From the IMG/VR virus record IMGVR_UViG_3300032053_000617, positions 1 through 21,437 of that record: a stretch of DNA of 21,437 nucleotides; one strand, 5' to 3'. Shown here one piece after another: positions 12,433 through 20,188 of the stretch (its first letter is position 1; every line of letters starts with the position of its first letter). Source of the DNA: a virus. The notes under the pieces were generated by a model. The model was not told the origin of the DNA. It made no database searches and was given only the letters and a program-made list of their open reading frames with translations. The translations under genes and the position numbers were made by a program.

Positions 12433-12645
12433 TTACTCTGGATCGGGAGGCAGTCCAGTCTCTGGATCAACACCGCGAAAAGTTCTGTCGGCTTGGATAT
12501 TCGCCCACACAGCTGCATAGACTGCATCTTCTACGTCCACATCGGTATCAACTTCTGCTTTCGTTGCGAATCCATGTTCGTCTATGACATGAGTGCCAGC
12601 TTCTGATCTGAGATATTCGCCTGCTACCAAGGAAATCGTTTGCAT
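12433..12645 (-). CDS. Small acidic tail-region protein, 70 aa, between the two collar genes
   Basis: ATG 12645 has GAGG 7 nt upstream, within the stop region of the upstream collar gene. The frame can be opened to 12684 but without a ribosome site. The product starts MQTISLVAGEYLRSEAGTHV and is acidic after that (AEVDTDVDVEDAVYAAVWANI), ending with PETGLPPDPE. No family recognised. Placed between two paralogous fibre genes, it may be a fibre accessory or assembly factor, as such small acidic proteins often are, but this is inferred from position only. Confidence 0.6.
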   Translation of the reverse strand: MQTISLVAGEYLRSEAGTHVIDEHGFATKAEVDTDVDVEDAVYAAVWANIQADRTFRGVDPETGLPPDPE

Positions 12646-12652
12646 ATTGACC

Positions 12653-13156
12653 TCAAATTTTAATGATGTAGTTAACGTATGCATTTATTGGACGGGTTTC
12701 GCTGCTAATTCTCGGTGTTCCATTGCTTCCGTCTGTAATTGGTCCACCTGTAGATTGCGAGCCGAAAAAAGAGTTAGGAGTTGTCGCAATAGACGCTGCG
12801 TTAGCACCGGCAGCAGGAACAGGCGATAAATGTATATGCCCTTGAATACAATCCGTTTGCACGCTCCCGACATTATCGCCGGTATTTCCCCCTGCATTCG
12901 AGGCGGTTCTCCCTGCTCTATCTGGATCTCGAGCAATACCGCCATCGACTCCGCGCAAGATTCGTCCACGATAATCGGGAAGGTTGAACGTGGTCGAGCC
13001 ATCTCCCGAACCATGAGCCGATGAAATGGTGCTAAATAGAGTAGCATAAACAGATCTTGAAACTGCTGAACCGTTACATAAGAGCCAGCCATCGGGAGCA
13101 GTTGCACCCGCGAATGGAAAGACAACACCGGAAGGAACAAAGTTAAGAAATGCCAT
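12653..13156 (-). CDS. Phage tail-collar domain fibre protein (copy B)
   Basis: 167 residues with the same collar core as the downstream paralogue: FPFAGATAPDGWLLCNGSAVS, TTFNLPDYRGRILRGVDGG, DPDRAGRTASNAGGNTGD, followed by QGHIHLSP and a C-terminal ISSETRPINAYVNYIIKI. It is shorter than copy A because the His/Gly-rich middle is largely missing. ATG 13156 directly follows the TAA of the preceding gene, with GGGAG upstream. Likely a second short-fibre or host-contact protein, or an alternative version. At DNA level a stretch around 12977-13021 matches 12204-12248 of copy A almost base for base. Confidence 0.87.
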   Translation of the reverse strand: MAFLNFVPSGVVFPFAGATAPDGWLLCNGSAVSRSVYATLFSTISSAHGSGDGSTTFNLPDYRGRILRGVDGGIARDPDRAGRTASNAGGNTGDNVGSVQTDCIQGHIHLSPVPAAGANAASIATTPNSFFGSQSTGGPITDGSNGTPRISSETRPINAYVNYIIKI

Positions 13157-14560
13157 TTAGAAAATCTCCCATCCTGTGCCGTTGCTCATGAGCTGAATCG
13201 ATTCAAATCTTGCAATCGTTCTCGGAGTTACTCCAGGGTTTACCCCGTCAATTGTCTGACTGGAAACCGTGGAAATATTCAAAAGGATACCTGTGTTCAT
13301 CAGAGACTTGATTACGAAAATTCTGCCAGCTCCTGCCGCTGCCGCGCTGGGAAGCGTGATAGCATAGTTTGCAGCTCCGGAAGCTGAGATATAATAGTCA
13401 GCTAAGGTCAGCGAGTCTGCAGCGGTCACAGCCCTAAAAGAACCGGTTTGAGCGTTATATTGAATCGAGTTTACAGACTTCAGAGACCAGCTCGAGAGCA
13501 CTGAATTCCAGCTGAGCTCTACCCATCCTCTTTTGACGTCGCAAACCAAAGATTCGTTGGTCGCGAGATTGTCTATTTTTTCACCAGTCGCGGGAGCGAT
13601 AGTCAATTGAAACGTATCCCATGTTTCATTGGCATCGCTAAAACCAATTACACTGCCCGCAATGCCAGCTGGAAGCGTCGCAGTAAATGCACCGCCCGAA
13701 GTGTTAGTCAGATAGTGAGTCCCGGCCACTGCAGGGTTAACCGTTGCCGAAGCAGGTAAAGGCGCAAGCCCACCGCCTCCGCCTCCACCCGAAAGCACCC
13801 AGCGACTCAGACCAGAGTTGTAAATCAAACTGATAGCAGCCTGATTTTTGAGCGTGAAATCGGCTCCAGTACCGGTATAGATACGGTTTGCTGCCGTTGC
13901 ACCCGTATCATTTTTAACCTGAATCGAAGATCCAGTTTCGTTGATAATGACGTAAAGCTTGCCATTGATTGGCGATGCGACCATTTGCAAGTCTGCAGCA
14001 CCGCTCGTAATGCGCTGGATATTCGATCCCGTGGGAGGCGTTAGCGTGTTGCTTGCGATCGAAGTTGATTCGGTTTTATATTTGAGGTAGTTCGCGATCC
14101 ATTTACTTGTTGCTGTGTCGTAAATGAAAAATTGACCATCGATCGGAACCGCTGGATTAATGTCATCCAGATCCGCAAGCTTTTCAGCTCCCCTCGATTG
14201 CATGGTAATGACTGCAAATGTGTGAGGGCCGCCCGAAGCCGGAGCGGTCACGTCGATTTTGGTCTTGAGGAATCCAGAAGTCGCCACAATCGTCCAGCCG
14301 GAAGCCACTGGATCGGCGACGCGCACAAGGTTCGGATGCGTCCCGGTATAAAGCAGAACCTTAAGATCTGCAAACTGCACTCCGAAATTGTGGGTAAAAG
14401 TTGTCACAGCACTATTTGCAATCGATGCAGCAGTATCATATCGAGCTGCTAAATGATTCCCGATATTCGTGTAAATTGTTTCGATCGAAGCATGCAATGC
14501 ACTTCCGCCAGCCGTGCCTAGAGCTGGATGGTCGATCTGGGAACGTCCGACGATAGTCAT
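13157..14560 (-). CDS. Large tail fibre / virion structural protein, 467 aa
   Basis: Beta-rich, Ala/Ser/Thr/Gly-rich and almost Cys-free, as expected of an extracellular tail fibre. It begins MTIVGRSQIDHPALGTAGG, has a fibre-like N-terminal region (NHLAARYDTAASIANSAVTT) and a central linker of eight Gly in a row (SGGGGGGGG, about residue 258). Repeated segments of the kind TLPAGIAGSVIGFSDANETW and LPSAAAAGAGRIFVIKSL flank it; these look like beta-helix or shaft modules. ATG 14560 is adjacent to the previous stop (TAA-ATG). It is the first of the fibre genes after the two small proteins. Exact position (side fibre or tip) cannot be fixed from sequence. The DNA for the Gly run is a simple repeat and may be prone to length change. 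Confidence 0.7.
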   Translation of the reverse strand: MTIVGRSQIDHPALGTAGGSALHASIETIYTNIGNHLAARYDTAASIANSAVTTFTHNFGVQFADLKVLLYTGTHPNLVRVADPVASGWTIVATSGFLKTKIDVTAPASGGPHTFAVITMQSRGAEKLADLDDINPAVPIDGQFFIYDTATSKWIANYLKYKTESTSIASNTLTPPTGSNIQRITSGAADLQMVASPINGKLYVIINETGSSIQVKNDTGATAANRIYTGTGADFTLKNQAAISLIYNSGLSRWVLSGGGGGGGLAPLPASATVNPAVAGTHYLTNTSGGAFTATLPAGIAGSVIGFSDANETWDTFQLTIAPATGEKIDNLATNESLVCDVKRGWVELSWNSVLSSWSLKSVNSIQYNAQTGSFRAVTAADSLTLADYYISASGAANYAITLPSAAAAGAGRIFVIKSLMNTGILLNISTVSSQTIDGVNPGVTPRTIARFESIQLMSNGTGWEIF

Positions 14561-14869
14561 TTAAACTACTCCATACCGTATGAGGTGCTCATTCCAATTT
14601 TTAATCTTGTCTGACAGATCCATGACGTCCTCAAAAGGAAGCACAGACTGGAAACCGTCTTGAATGATTCCGAATGCATTCGAAAAATGAGATTGCATGA
14701 CGTTATTATAATCGCACGGAAGCGACCAGTGCTCGATGCTAGCCGTTTGGTGATTAAAATAAAATCCTGGAGCTGCGATTTCATCCATGCCGCCGTCTGG
14801 ATATTCAAAGACTTCAAGTCCTTGTCCATTCAGGGTAGAGATAATCGTTTCCGAGCTGTCTAGGTTCAT
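14561..14869 (-). CDS. Conserved-type hypothetical tail-region protein, 102 aa
   Basis: ATG 14869 has GGGAG 8 nt upstream and overlaps the previous gene by 56 nt. The soluble, acidic product begins MNLDSSETIISTLNGQGLEV, has a GGMDEIAAPGFYFNHQTASI strand set and ends KIKNWNEHLIRYGVV. No Cys-rich motif and no membrane segment. I do not recognise a family. Lying between a hub-type structural gene and the fibre genes suggests a fibre chaperone or minor tail protein; that is position-based inference. Confidence 0.7.
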   Translation of the reverse strand: MNLDSSETIISTLNGQGLEVFEYPDGGMDEIAAPGFYFNHQTASIEHWSLPCDYNNVMQSHFSNAFGIIQDGFQSVLPFEDVMDLSDKIKNWNEHLIRYGVV

Positions 14870-15236
14870 GAACTACGCTCCCGTCCTCATAACAATTAAT
14901 GACTTCATTCCGAGCCTGAATCCTCATGCCATAAACATGATTTATCGATCGACCATTGGCCTGATTTATAAGCACTGCAAGATGCTCAAAGTTTACGAAA
15001 TCTGGTCCGGCGACTCGGACAAAGATTTTTGATCGCTCTCTAAAGGTCCAGTGCTTTCCTTCGATGTAAGCCCAAAGTAAACCGTCTTTGTTGACCGTCG
15101 AAGCCATGTCTTCGATTCGGGAAGCTGGCAACCACCCACCGACCTTCGTGGGCCGATTGACAAATTCAAATCCCCATCGAAACATCCACCGATCACCTGG
15201 ACTCTCACGAAGGGTTTTCGTGGGCTCATAGTGCAT
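14814..15236 (-). CDS. Hypothetical tail-region protein, 140 aa
   Basis: The frame opens as far as TTG 15242, but ATG 15236 (MHYEPTKTLRESPGDRWMFR) is the natural start. Its upstream AGGGG is distant and lies within the end of the endonuclease gene. The product is mixed, aromatic-rich (GFEFVNRPTKVGGWLPASR, DGLLWAYIEGKHWTF) and ends NDYLYPEWTRT, with no recognised motif. It overlaps the endonuclease by 11 nt upstream and the 102-aa gene by 56 nt downstream. If the endonuclease is a mobile insertion, this gene was previously directly downstream of the 223-aa structural gene and may have borrowed new translation signals from the insertion. Function not known. Confidence 0.65.
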   Translation of the reverse strand: MHYEPTKTLRESPGDRWMFRWGFEFVNRPTKVGGWLPASRIEDMASTVNKDGLLWAYIEGKHWTFRERSKIFVRVAGPDFVNFEHLAVLINQANGRSINHVYGMRIQARNEVINCYEDGSVVHEPRQLGNDYLYPEWTRT

Positions 15237-16158
15237 ATTCAAAACGATAACCCCTGTATGACGGCTTAGATCCTGTGCAGCATTGTTGTATTACCTTTTC
15301 CCCTTTTCCTTCAAAAAGTTTCAAAGATACCTCCTTTGCACACCTGAAAATTTCTCCGGTTTCTTTACACCGGACAGCTCTCGCTTTCAATGTCATATTA
15401 CCGCGAGCGAGCTTCGTAGCTTTGGCCTTATCTGTGATTTCTTTTCCGTAAACTCGACCAATTGCAGCCTCTGACATTTTAGCCTTTGTTTCTTCGGATA
15501 TCTTACGACCTAGAAGACCGTTTGGCTTGCCTTTTTTGGCTTTACTGATCTTTTCTCCGTGTTCAGGGCCGAAGTCATAACCGTTCATTTTTTCTGAAAG
15601 ATTGTTTCTTCTTTCATCTGCATTATTCCAGCCGAAATTATCCAAAGATCTTGTTGCTACAGATTTGGCTATCGCTTCTGGTGTATGTGACGCTTCGACA
15701 AGCTTTTTAATCAGTTCTGGATCGCGTGTTTTACCTGTCCAATAACGCGTATGGCTTCCACGTTCTCTCTTGGTCTTCTCACCCTTTTCCACAGTTTCAC
15801 GATTCCTATTTTTACCAAACCAATAAGAACCAGAACCTTTCCTCATTTCTGAGAGTCTTTTTCTGGAATGCTCATCCCAGTTTCGAGTGTCTCCCCCATA
15901 TCCTCCAGCGCATACATTTATCAGAATACAATTATGATCTAGTTTTCGAGTCGAAATTTCTCGTCTTTCAAGCTCAAATGAGGTTTGCTCATCTAAATTT
16001 TCGTGTAACATATGTACACTATAGTTATCACGAAAACTCTGTCGCCAAATTACTGATCGACCGTCTTTTCTCCATGCTCTATTACCGCATCCCTTTCCTA
16101 TATATTGAAAAAGTCCGTCAAAAGAAACATGGTGATAAACGTAAAATTTGCTGGGCAT
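15226..16158 (-). CDS. GIY-YIG homing endonuclease with NUMOD3 and IENR1-type motifs
   Basis: About 310 residues from ATG 16158. N-terminal nuclease: KFYVYHHVSFDGLFQYIGKG with NRAWR, the GIY-YIG pattern (here V-Y and Q-Y-I-G-K). Then basic DNA-recognition modules: GYDFGPEHGEKISKAKKGKP and RKISEETKAKMSEAAIGR (NUMOD3-like), and a C-terminal ARAVRCKETGEIFRCAKEVS with SYRGYRFEYAL (IENR1/NUMOD1-like). Homing endonucleases cut cognate genomes lacking the gene and spread through repair. GGAG lies 7 nt before ATG 16158 inside a hairpin. An upstream in-frame TTG extends the frame to 16230 but is not needed. It is freestanding between tail genes, both of which look intact; I see no intron boundary. Composition is more AT-rich and Lys-rich than the surrounding structural genes, consistent with horizontal entry. 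Confidence 0.85.
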   Translation of the reverse strand: MPSKFYVYHHVSFDGLFQYIGKGCGNRAWRKDGRSVIWRQSFRDNYSVHMLHENLDEQTSFELERREISTRKLDHNCILINVCAGGYGGDTRNWDEHSRKRLSEMRKGSGSYWFGKNRNRETVEKGEKTKRERGSHTRYWTGKTRDPELIKKLVEASHTPEAIAKSVATRSLDNFGWNNADERRNNLSEKMNGYDFGPEHGEKISKAKKGKPNGLLGRKISEETKAKMSEAAIGRVYGKEITDKAKATKLARGNMTLKARAVRCKETGEIFRCAKEVSLKLFEGKGEKVIQQCCTGSKPSYRGYRFEYAL

Positions 16159-16163
16159 AAAAG

Positions 16164-16182
16164 TTCTCCAAAATTTGGAAAA
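16164..16182 (-). promoter_or_regulatory. Hairpin that sequesters the endonuclease ribosome binding site
   Basis: On the leftward mRNA UUUUCCAA pairs with UUGGAGAA (eight pairs, one of them G-U) around a 3-nt AUU loop. The GGAG Shine-Dalgarno of the homing endonuclease (16166-16169) lies in the 3' arm, 7 nt before its ATG. In late transcripts reading through from the tail genes this would hide the ribosome site and limit nuclease synthesis. That reading follows from known RBS-blocking hairpins ahead of T4 homing endonucleases and is inferred here. Confidence 0.5.
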
Positions 16183-16233
16183 CTCTATCCTCAACATAAA
16201 ATCATTTAAACAAAATACGAAAAAGATCAATGA

Positions 16234-16905
16234 TTACGCCGAGTACGCAAAACTGGCCACAGTATCCCACTGAATAATTCCGCCATCGACGGCTGCAGTA
16301 TGCAGATAGCCGCGCATACGGATATGACCACGGTTGCCAAGAACAGTATCGGAAGCTTTTCCGATCTTTCCTGTGACGGGTGCGCTAGCGTCAACTTCGC
16401 TTGATCCGTTCCAGTAGGACGCCGCATCGATGTGCATGCTATGAGCATCTCCGAGTGAGAGACCATCGAGGCCGCTATAGTCTTTTCCGAATATTCGCAT
16501 CTGTCCAGTCGCCTCGCGTGTGAAGGCAAACTGAGAAGCCGTTGCAACATCCCACGACATGTCGATACGAATTCCGCGGGATAGGCCATCAGCATTATTC
16601 GCTGTCGCTCCAGTGTCGGCAGCACCGTAGGCGCCGATTGTGGTGAAATCTGCACCCGAGCTATTCGCTCCGCCATAGGTGCCAGAAAACGTAGCAAGGT
16701 AGAATTTCACATCGGTCACAGGATCGACCACAGCATCGTGGCGAATATAAATATCTTGATGTCCAGTGTTCGCTGATTGCAGCGTCAAAGGGGCGTACTG
16801 GCCATTAGTTACCTGTCCAAGGTCCAATCCTGTGCTCCCCCCCGCCAATGTGTCGGATACGTTCGCACCAGTAATCGTTTCTGATATGGTTAATGTTACA
16901 GCCAA
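16234..16905 (-). CDS. Virion structural protein (tail-region), 223 aa, TTG start
   Basis: 223 residues, Cys-free, rich in Ala, Gly, Ser and Thr. N terminus MAVTLTISETITGANVSDTL; middle TGHQDIYIRHDAVVDPVTDV and ATFSGTYGGANSSGADF; C terminus GNRGHIRMRGYLHTAAVDGG, ending TVASFAYSA. The composition and place among tail genes indicate a structural protein. The start is a TTG at 16905, supported by AGGGGA about 6 nt upstream; no ATG lies near the N terminus. The stop is followed by the short leader of the homing endonuclease. Exact role (hub, fibre base or head decoration) is not visible. Confidence 0.7.
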   Translation of the reverse strand: MAVTLTISETITGANVSDTLAGGSTGLDLGQVTNGQYAPLTLQSANTGHQDIYIRHDAVVDPVTDVKFYLATFSGTYGGANSSGADFTTIGAYGAADTGATANNADGLSRGIRIDMSWDVATASQFAFTREATGQMRIFGKDYSGLDGLSLGDAHSMHIDAASYWNGSSEVDASAPVTGKIGKASDTVLGNRGHIRMRGYLHTAAVDGGIIQWDTVASFAYSA

Positions 16906-16916
16906 GGTTATTCCCC

Positions 16917-18623
16917 TTATTCTTGAGTTATACTTTGATTATATCCGCCCACTGTACCAGAATATCCTGGAGTATATCCACTGAAAGGGAGAAGTTGCAT
17001 GCACCACAATGTGACCGGAATTTGAATGCCTGCAGGATCATATCCCTTTGATCTTATCATTGCCGGTACATTCTCATATATCACCGATCCTATCTCAATA
17101 TTCAAAAAGACAAAATCTCCAACATCTAATAGTAATGCACGCCATGTTAAAGAGCATTCGACAATTTCAAAAAGAGAGGAAGAAATTCTGAGGATTTCTA
17201 TGAGCTGATATTGAACGTCGGAAAGGATATAAAGGTTCGGAAACTCGATCCGCTTTGAAATGAACCGTCCTATTTGAGTAAAGCTTGCAGCATTGTTGTA
17301 TATGCTTGAGCTCCGAGCCTGTTCATTACGGTTCGGGTTAAAATCAAAGGTAGCTTGCGCACGGTTAAAATTGTTTCTCTCATCGGTTTTCGGCTTAAGG
17401 CTTTTCTCGACGACATCCCAATTTTTAACCGTGAAAGAAGGGGAGGCATTCCAATTTTCAAAGTGCAGACTATTAATCTTGAGTTTTAGGTTTTCATCGA
17501 CGAAAGCCTCAAGCCTGACCTGTTCCAAAAGCGATAGGGCAAACTCCATCACTGGCTTCGGTTCATTCTCCCATATACGGCTCTTGATCGTCGATATTGC
17601 CGATTGTGCAGGACTAGCCTTATCTCTGAACGTCGCCCAATTCGCATCGAAGTCTCCGGATAGAGCGAGCCCTTGCGTGATCAGAATATCCCTGGCCTGC
17701 CATACGATATTATCGTCATATGCTCCAAGGTCTTTCCCCTTGACTCTGACTAGAAATTTATCGTCTTTTTCGAAGAAATATTTATTGTTTCCTTCGGTCC
17801 AGTTTTTTGAATTCTGCTTTATTTCAAAATAGTTGTTGTTGACGTTAACGTTCACTATGTCTAATGGATCGACTAGAAAAAATACGTCAGACTTCTGGAA
17901 ATAAACATTATTAGGATCAAAGTAAGATAAATCATGCTCGGCTATCCTCACCTTCAAATTGTTTCGCGATCCGCCTATGACGTTCGCTGAACCGCCATTC
18001 AAAATATAGACCGGGATGACTGCTGGATCTGGATCGAGATTCACTGTCCAATCGCCATAAATAACCGGAAGTATTTGGCCAGCTATATTATCGGCTAGAT
18101 CCGGATATACTCCCGTGGTTAAAGCGGTCTTGGGAAAGGCCACATTAAGCAATTCGTAGTCGTCTCGAGCGATGAAAGTAACCGAATAAGTGCCTCGAGA
18201 GAATCCGCCTACCTCTGTGATCTTGCCTTTGAAAATTGTGAAGTATGTCGATGCTTGTTGAGCGATCCCTATCTTGACCTGGATCTGCCGACCGATGAAA
18301 GAGTTGTAGGTTGCACCGCCCGGAAGGTAGGTATTGAATCTCCCATCGGCATTGGATAGCTCTAGCGTGATCGTCGAGAATTGCAGCGTGGGAGACAACC
18401 ATTCCCCAACGGTTCTCGCGATCGTCGGAAACACAAGCAGGGCCTCGTAAAAAGTATTCCCTACATATTTGTTTCGATCGCTCGCATAAATGAATCCGCC
18501 TCCCGGCTTTTCTATTTCAACGACCATTTCGATCCGCGTGGAAAAATTGTCGGCACAATTATTCAGCAAGCTCTGGTCGAGAACCGTTGCTGTCAGATAG
18601 CTTCGTCGATCGCTTCCGCTCAT
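16917..18623 (-). CDS. Tail tip/hub-like structural protein, 568 aa
   Basis: Starts MSGSDRRSYLTATVLDQSLL, with ATG 18623 sharing one base with the previous stop (TAATG). The N-terminal third is beta-rich (TRIEMVVEIEKPGGGFIYAS, STITLELSNADGRFNTYLPG, QIQVKIGIAQ), like the hub or tip proteins that cap a siphovirus tail; the middle includes AGQILPVIYGDWTVN and repeated F-x-K-x-D/N segments. The C-terminal half has ESKLRI-like strands (DENLKLKINSLHFEN) and RISSSLFEIVECSLTW. It lies two genes after the tape measure, the usual location of tail tip or baseplate hub genes. The family is not named with confidence. No signal peptide or enzymatic motif is seen. Confidence 0.65.
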   Translation of the reverse strand: MSGSDRRSYLTATVLDQSLLNNCADNFSTRIEMVVEIEKPGGGFIYASDRNKYVGNTFYEALLVFPTIARTVGEWLSPTLQFSTITLELSNADGRFNTYLPGGATYNSFIGRQIQVKIGIAQQASTYFTIFKGKITEVGGFSRGTYSVTFIARDDYELLNVAFPKTALTTGVYPDLADNIAGQILPVIYGDWTVNLDPDPAVIPVYILNGGSANVIGGSRNNLKVRIAEHDLSYFDPNNVYFQKSDVFFLVDPLDIVNVNVNNNYFEIKQNSKNWTEGNNKYFFEKDDKFLVRVKGKDLGAYDDNIVWQARDILITQGLALSGDFDANWATFRDKASPAQSAISTIKSRIWENEPKPVMEFALSLLEQVRLEAFVDENLKLKINSLHFENWNASPSFTVKNWDVVEKSLKPKTDERNNFNRAQATFDFNPNRNEQARSSSIYNNAASFTQIGRFISKRIEFPNLYILSDVQYQLIEILRISSSLFEIVECSLTWRALLLDVGDFVFLNIEIGSVIYENVPAMIRSKGYDPAGIQIPVTLWCMQLLPFSGYTPGYSGTVGGYNQSITQE

Positions 18624-20188
18624 TAAAGTGCCTCATCGACATTGACGTCCATATCAATATAGTCGGCTGTCTCAGAAATTGCTTGGTGATTCTCTACAGG
18701 AATCTCGCTCAACTTGCCGAACACAGCGAACCGCGACGCATACTGAGGCGTCGGAATCCAAAGGCATTTTAGCGAAGTCCGTGCGGTATCGATTACAGAT
18801 ACAAGGCTAGAGTAATTCTCTCGCAAGTAGTTCAGCTTCCTAAAGGAAAGAGCAACCGCTCGCTTGAGAGCTCTGTCATTACTAACCGATGAATATCCTT
18901 CGGTTCGGATTCGATCCGCAAAATGCGTTTTTCTTCGAACTACTTGATCGGTAAAACATTCGCCATTAAAAATGATCGAAGGGCCAAAGACGATCGTACC
19001 GATCTCAATAAATCCATTTGGGTTAGTGGAGTCATTGATCAGTAATCGCCAATATCGATAGGAATTGAGAGGAAGAAATTCAGAGATCCAATACATATTT
19101 TCAGTTTCAACGAAGAGCGTTTCCGATAGGGGAATGGATGAGAATCCAACATCATTCGATCCCTGCAAAGTAACGACCGCCGAAGTCGTGAAATTGTGTC
19201 CCAGAATCGCAAGCGTATCGTTGAAAATACCTTGGCTTATCTGAGTATCGCATTGCAGAGTTATAGTCGTATTTAGCGACCGGTAAACTTGCTCTACTAT
19301 ATCCGTATTAACGTTATTAACACCCCTATCTCCACTCGCGGTTCCACCAGCAACAACCGTCCAGTTTGTTCCACTGGTTCCACGCGAAGGGAAGTCGCAG
19401 AGGATGCGGAGGTTCGTCGTGTTGTAAATGGCGAAAAGAAGTTGGGAATTGAGTTTGTAAGCCGAACTTCTTAAGAGCTGCGACCTGATCGCAAAGTCAT
19501 CGTATATCTGCCTTCGCATCTGTGATCTGGTGATCTTGGAAGCGTTGACAATTTTGCGATCAAGCTGAGTATTAACCGCACGAGCCTTTTCGAGTCGGCG
19601 ATCAAGCTGCTGGTACATGTGAGCACAAATGAATGGACCTAAGTAGGGCTCAGTCAAATAGGCGCTAAGTAAATAGCCGCCGCATGATTGGTGCGAGATA
19701 GGACCTCTGCCCATTTCTTGAGCAGTGACCTTTGATCCATTCGTGATGAACCGAGCAAGCTGAGTTGGAATCTCTCGAGTCTTCTCAAGCTTGCGCTGGA
19801 TCTGTGTGGGGATTGCAAAATCGTCCGTCAAACGGCGATCGAGCTGAGATGGGACCAATGATAGCCCGACCGTGGTCCGATCGATCTGGGAGCGAATTGG
19901 GCTAGCAGTAGAGAGTTGTCGATCCATTTGCGATCTGACCGAACTGCTCGATACGATGGATCGGTCAAGTTGCTGCTTTATTGGCACAAGTCCAGAATCA
20001 ATACGTCTGTCAAGTTGACTGCGAATGCTGGTGATAGTTTCGATCCGGGCAGCAAGCTGAGTTTTAACCGGAAACGATCCAATGATCTGCCGCTGCATCT
20101 GGGAAGGTGTCGCGCCGGTCCCAAAACCAGCAAGGTACGGAACCGTCAAATAGGCTGTCTCGAGGTAGCCAAAAAAAGTGCTGATCAT
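18623..20188 (-). CDS. Tail protein with 14-residue QxxR repeats and a C-terminal beta-sandwich-like domain
   Basis: 521 residues. Residues 30-160 and 194-240 are a series of 14-residue units opening Q-[LMI]-x-R (QLDRR, QMDRQ, QIDRT, QLARF and so on). Each block is preceded by a Y-L-x-x-A-Y-L-T-x-P-Y-L motif (8-19 and 172-183). The middle contains LQGSNDVGF, then YRYWRLLINDSTNPNGFIEIG, like the F5/8-type carbohydrate-binding folds found in phage tail proteins. The C terminus is alpha/beta with KLNYLRENYSSL and ends MDVNVDEAL. The start overlaps the tape-measure stop by ATGA. It follows the tape measure, so a distal-tail or tip role is likely; the repeat itself is not one I can assign to a family. 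Repeat organisation is directly visible; the carbohydrate-binding idea is inferred. Confidence 0.75.
   Translation of the reverse strand: MISTFFGYLETAYLTVPYLAGFGTGATPSQMQRQIIGSFPVKTQLAARIETITSIRSQLDRRIDSGLVPIKQQLDRSIVSSSSVRSQMDRQLSTASPIRSQIDRTTVGLSLVPSQLDRRLTDDFAIPTQIQRKLEKTREIPTQLARFITNGSKVTAQEMGRGPISHQSCGGYLLSAYLTEPYLGPFICAHMYQQLDRRLEKARAVNTQLDRKIVNASKITRSQMRRQIYDDFAIRSQLLRSSAYKLNSQLLFAIYNTTNLRILCDFPSRGTSGTNWTVVAGGTASGDRGVNNVNTDIVEQVYRSLNTTITLQCDTQISQGIFNDTLAILGHNFTTSAVVTLQGSNDVGFSSIPLSETLFVETENMYWISEFLPLNSYRYWRLLINDSTNPNGFIEIGTIVFGPSIIFNGECFTDQVVRRKTHFADRIRTEGYSSVSNDRALKRAVALSFRKLNYLRENYSSLVSVIDTARTSLKCLWIPTPQYASRFAVFGKLSEIPVENHQAISETADYIDMDVNVDEAL
19469..20101 (-). repeat. 42-bp (14-codon) degenerate repeat array, interrupted
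   Basis: In-frame repeat units of 42 nt (two of 45 nt) encode Q-[LMI]-x-R motifs at residues 30, 44, 58, 73, 87, 101, 115, 129, 143 and 157, then, after a 36-residue break containing the second AYLTxPYL motif, at 194, 208, 223 and 237. Units are diverged at DNA level, so the array is old and under protein-level selection rather than a fresh tandem expansion. Confidence 0.85.

Noticed and set aside
12685-13140. 151-aa minus-strand frame overlapping tail-collar copy B in another frame
   Set aside because: Out-of-frame shadow of the collar gene; a similar shadow frame occurs in the paralogue at the same place, as expected from shared DNA.
15726-16160. 144-aa plus-strand frame antisense to the homing endonuclease
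   Set aside because: No start signals and no domain; the opposite strand has clear GIY-YIG and NUMOD motifs.
15226-16233. Group I intron carrying the homing endonuclease
   Set aside because: The genes on both sides appear complete with their own starts and stops, and no intron core or split exon is visible, so a freestanding endonuclease is the better reading.
17293-17832. 179-aa plus-strand open frame inside the 568-aa structural gene
   Set aside because: Antisense shadow of a long tail gene; no ribosome site and no protein-like pattern.
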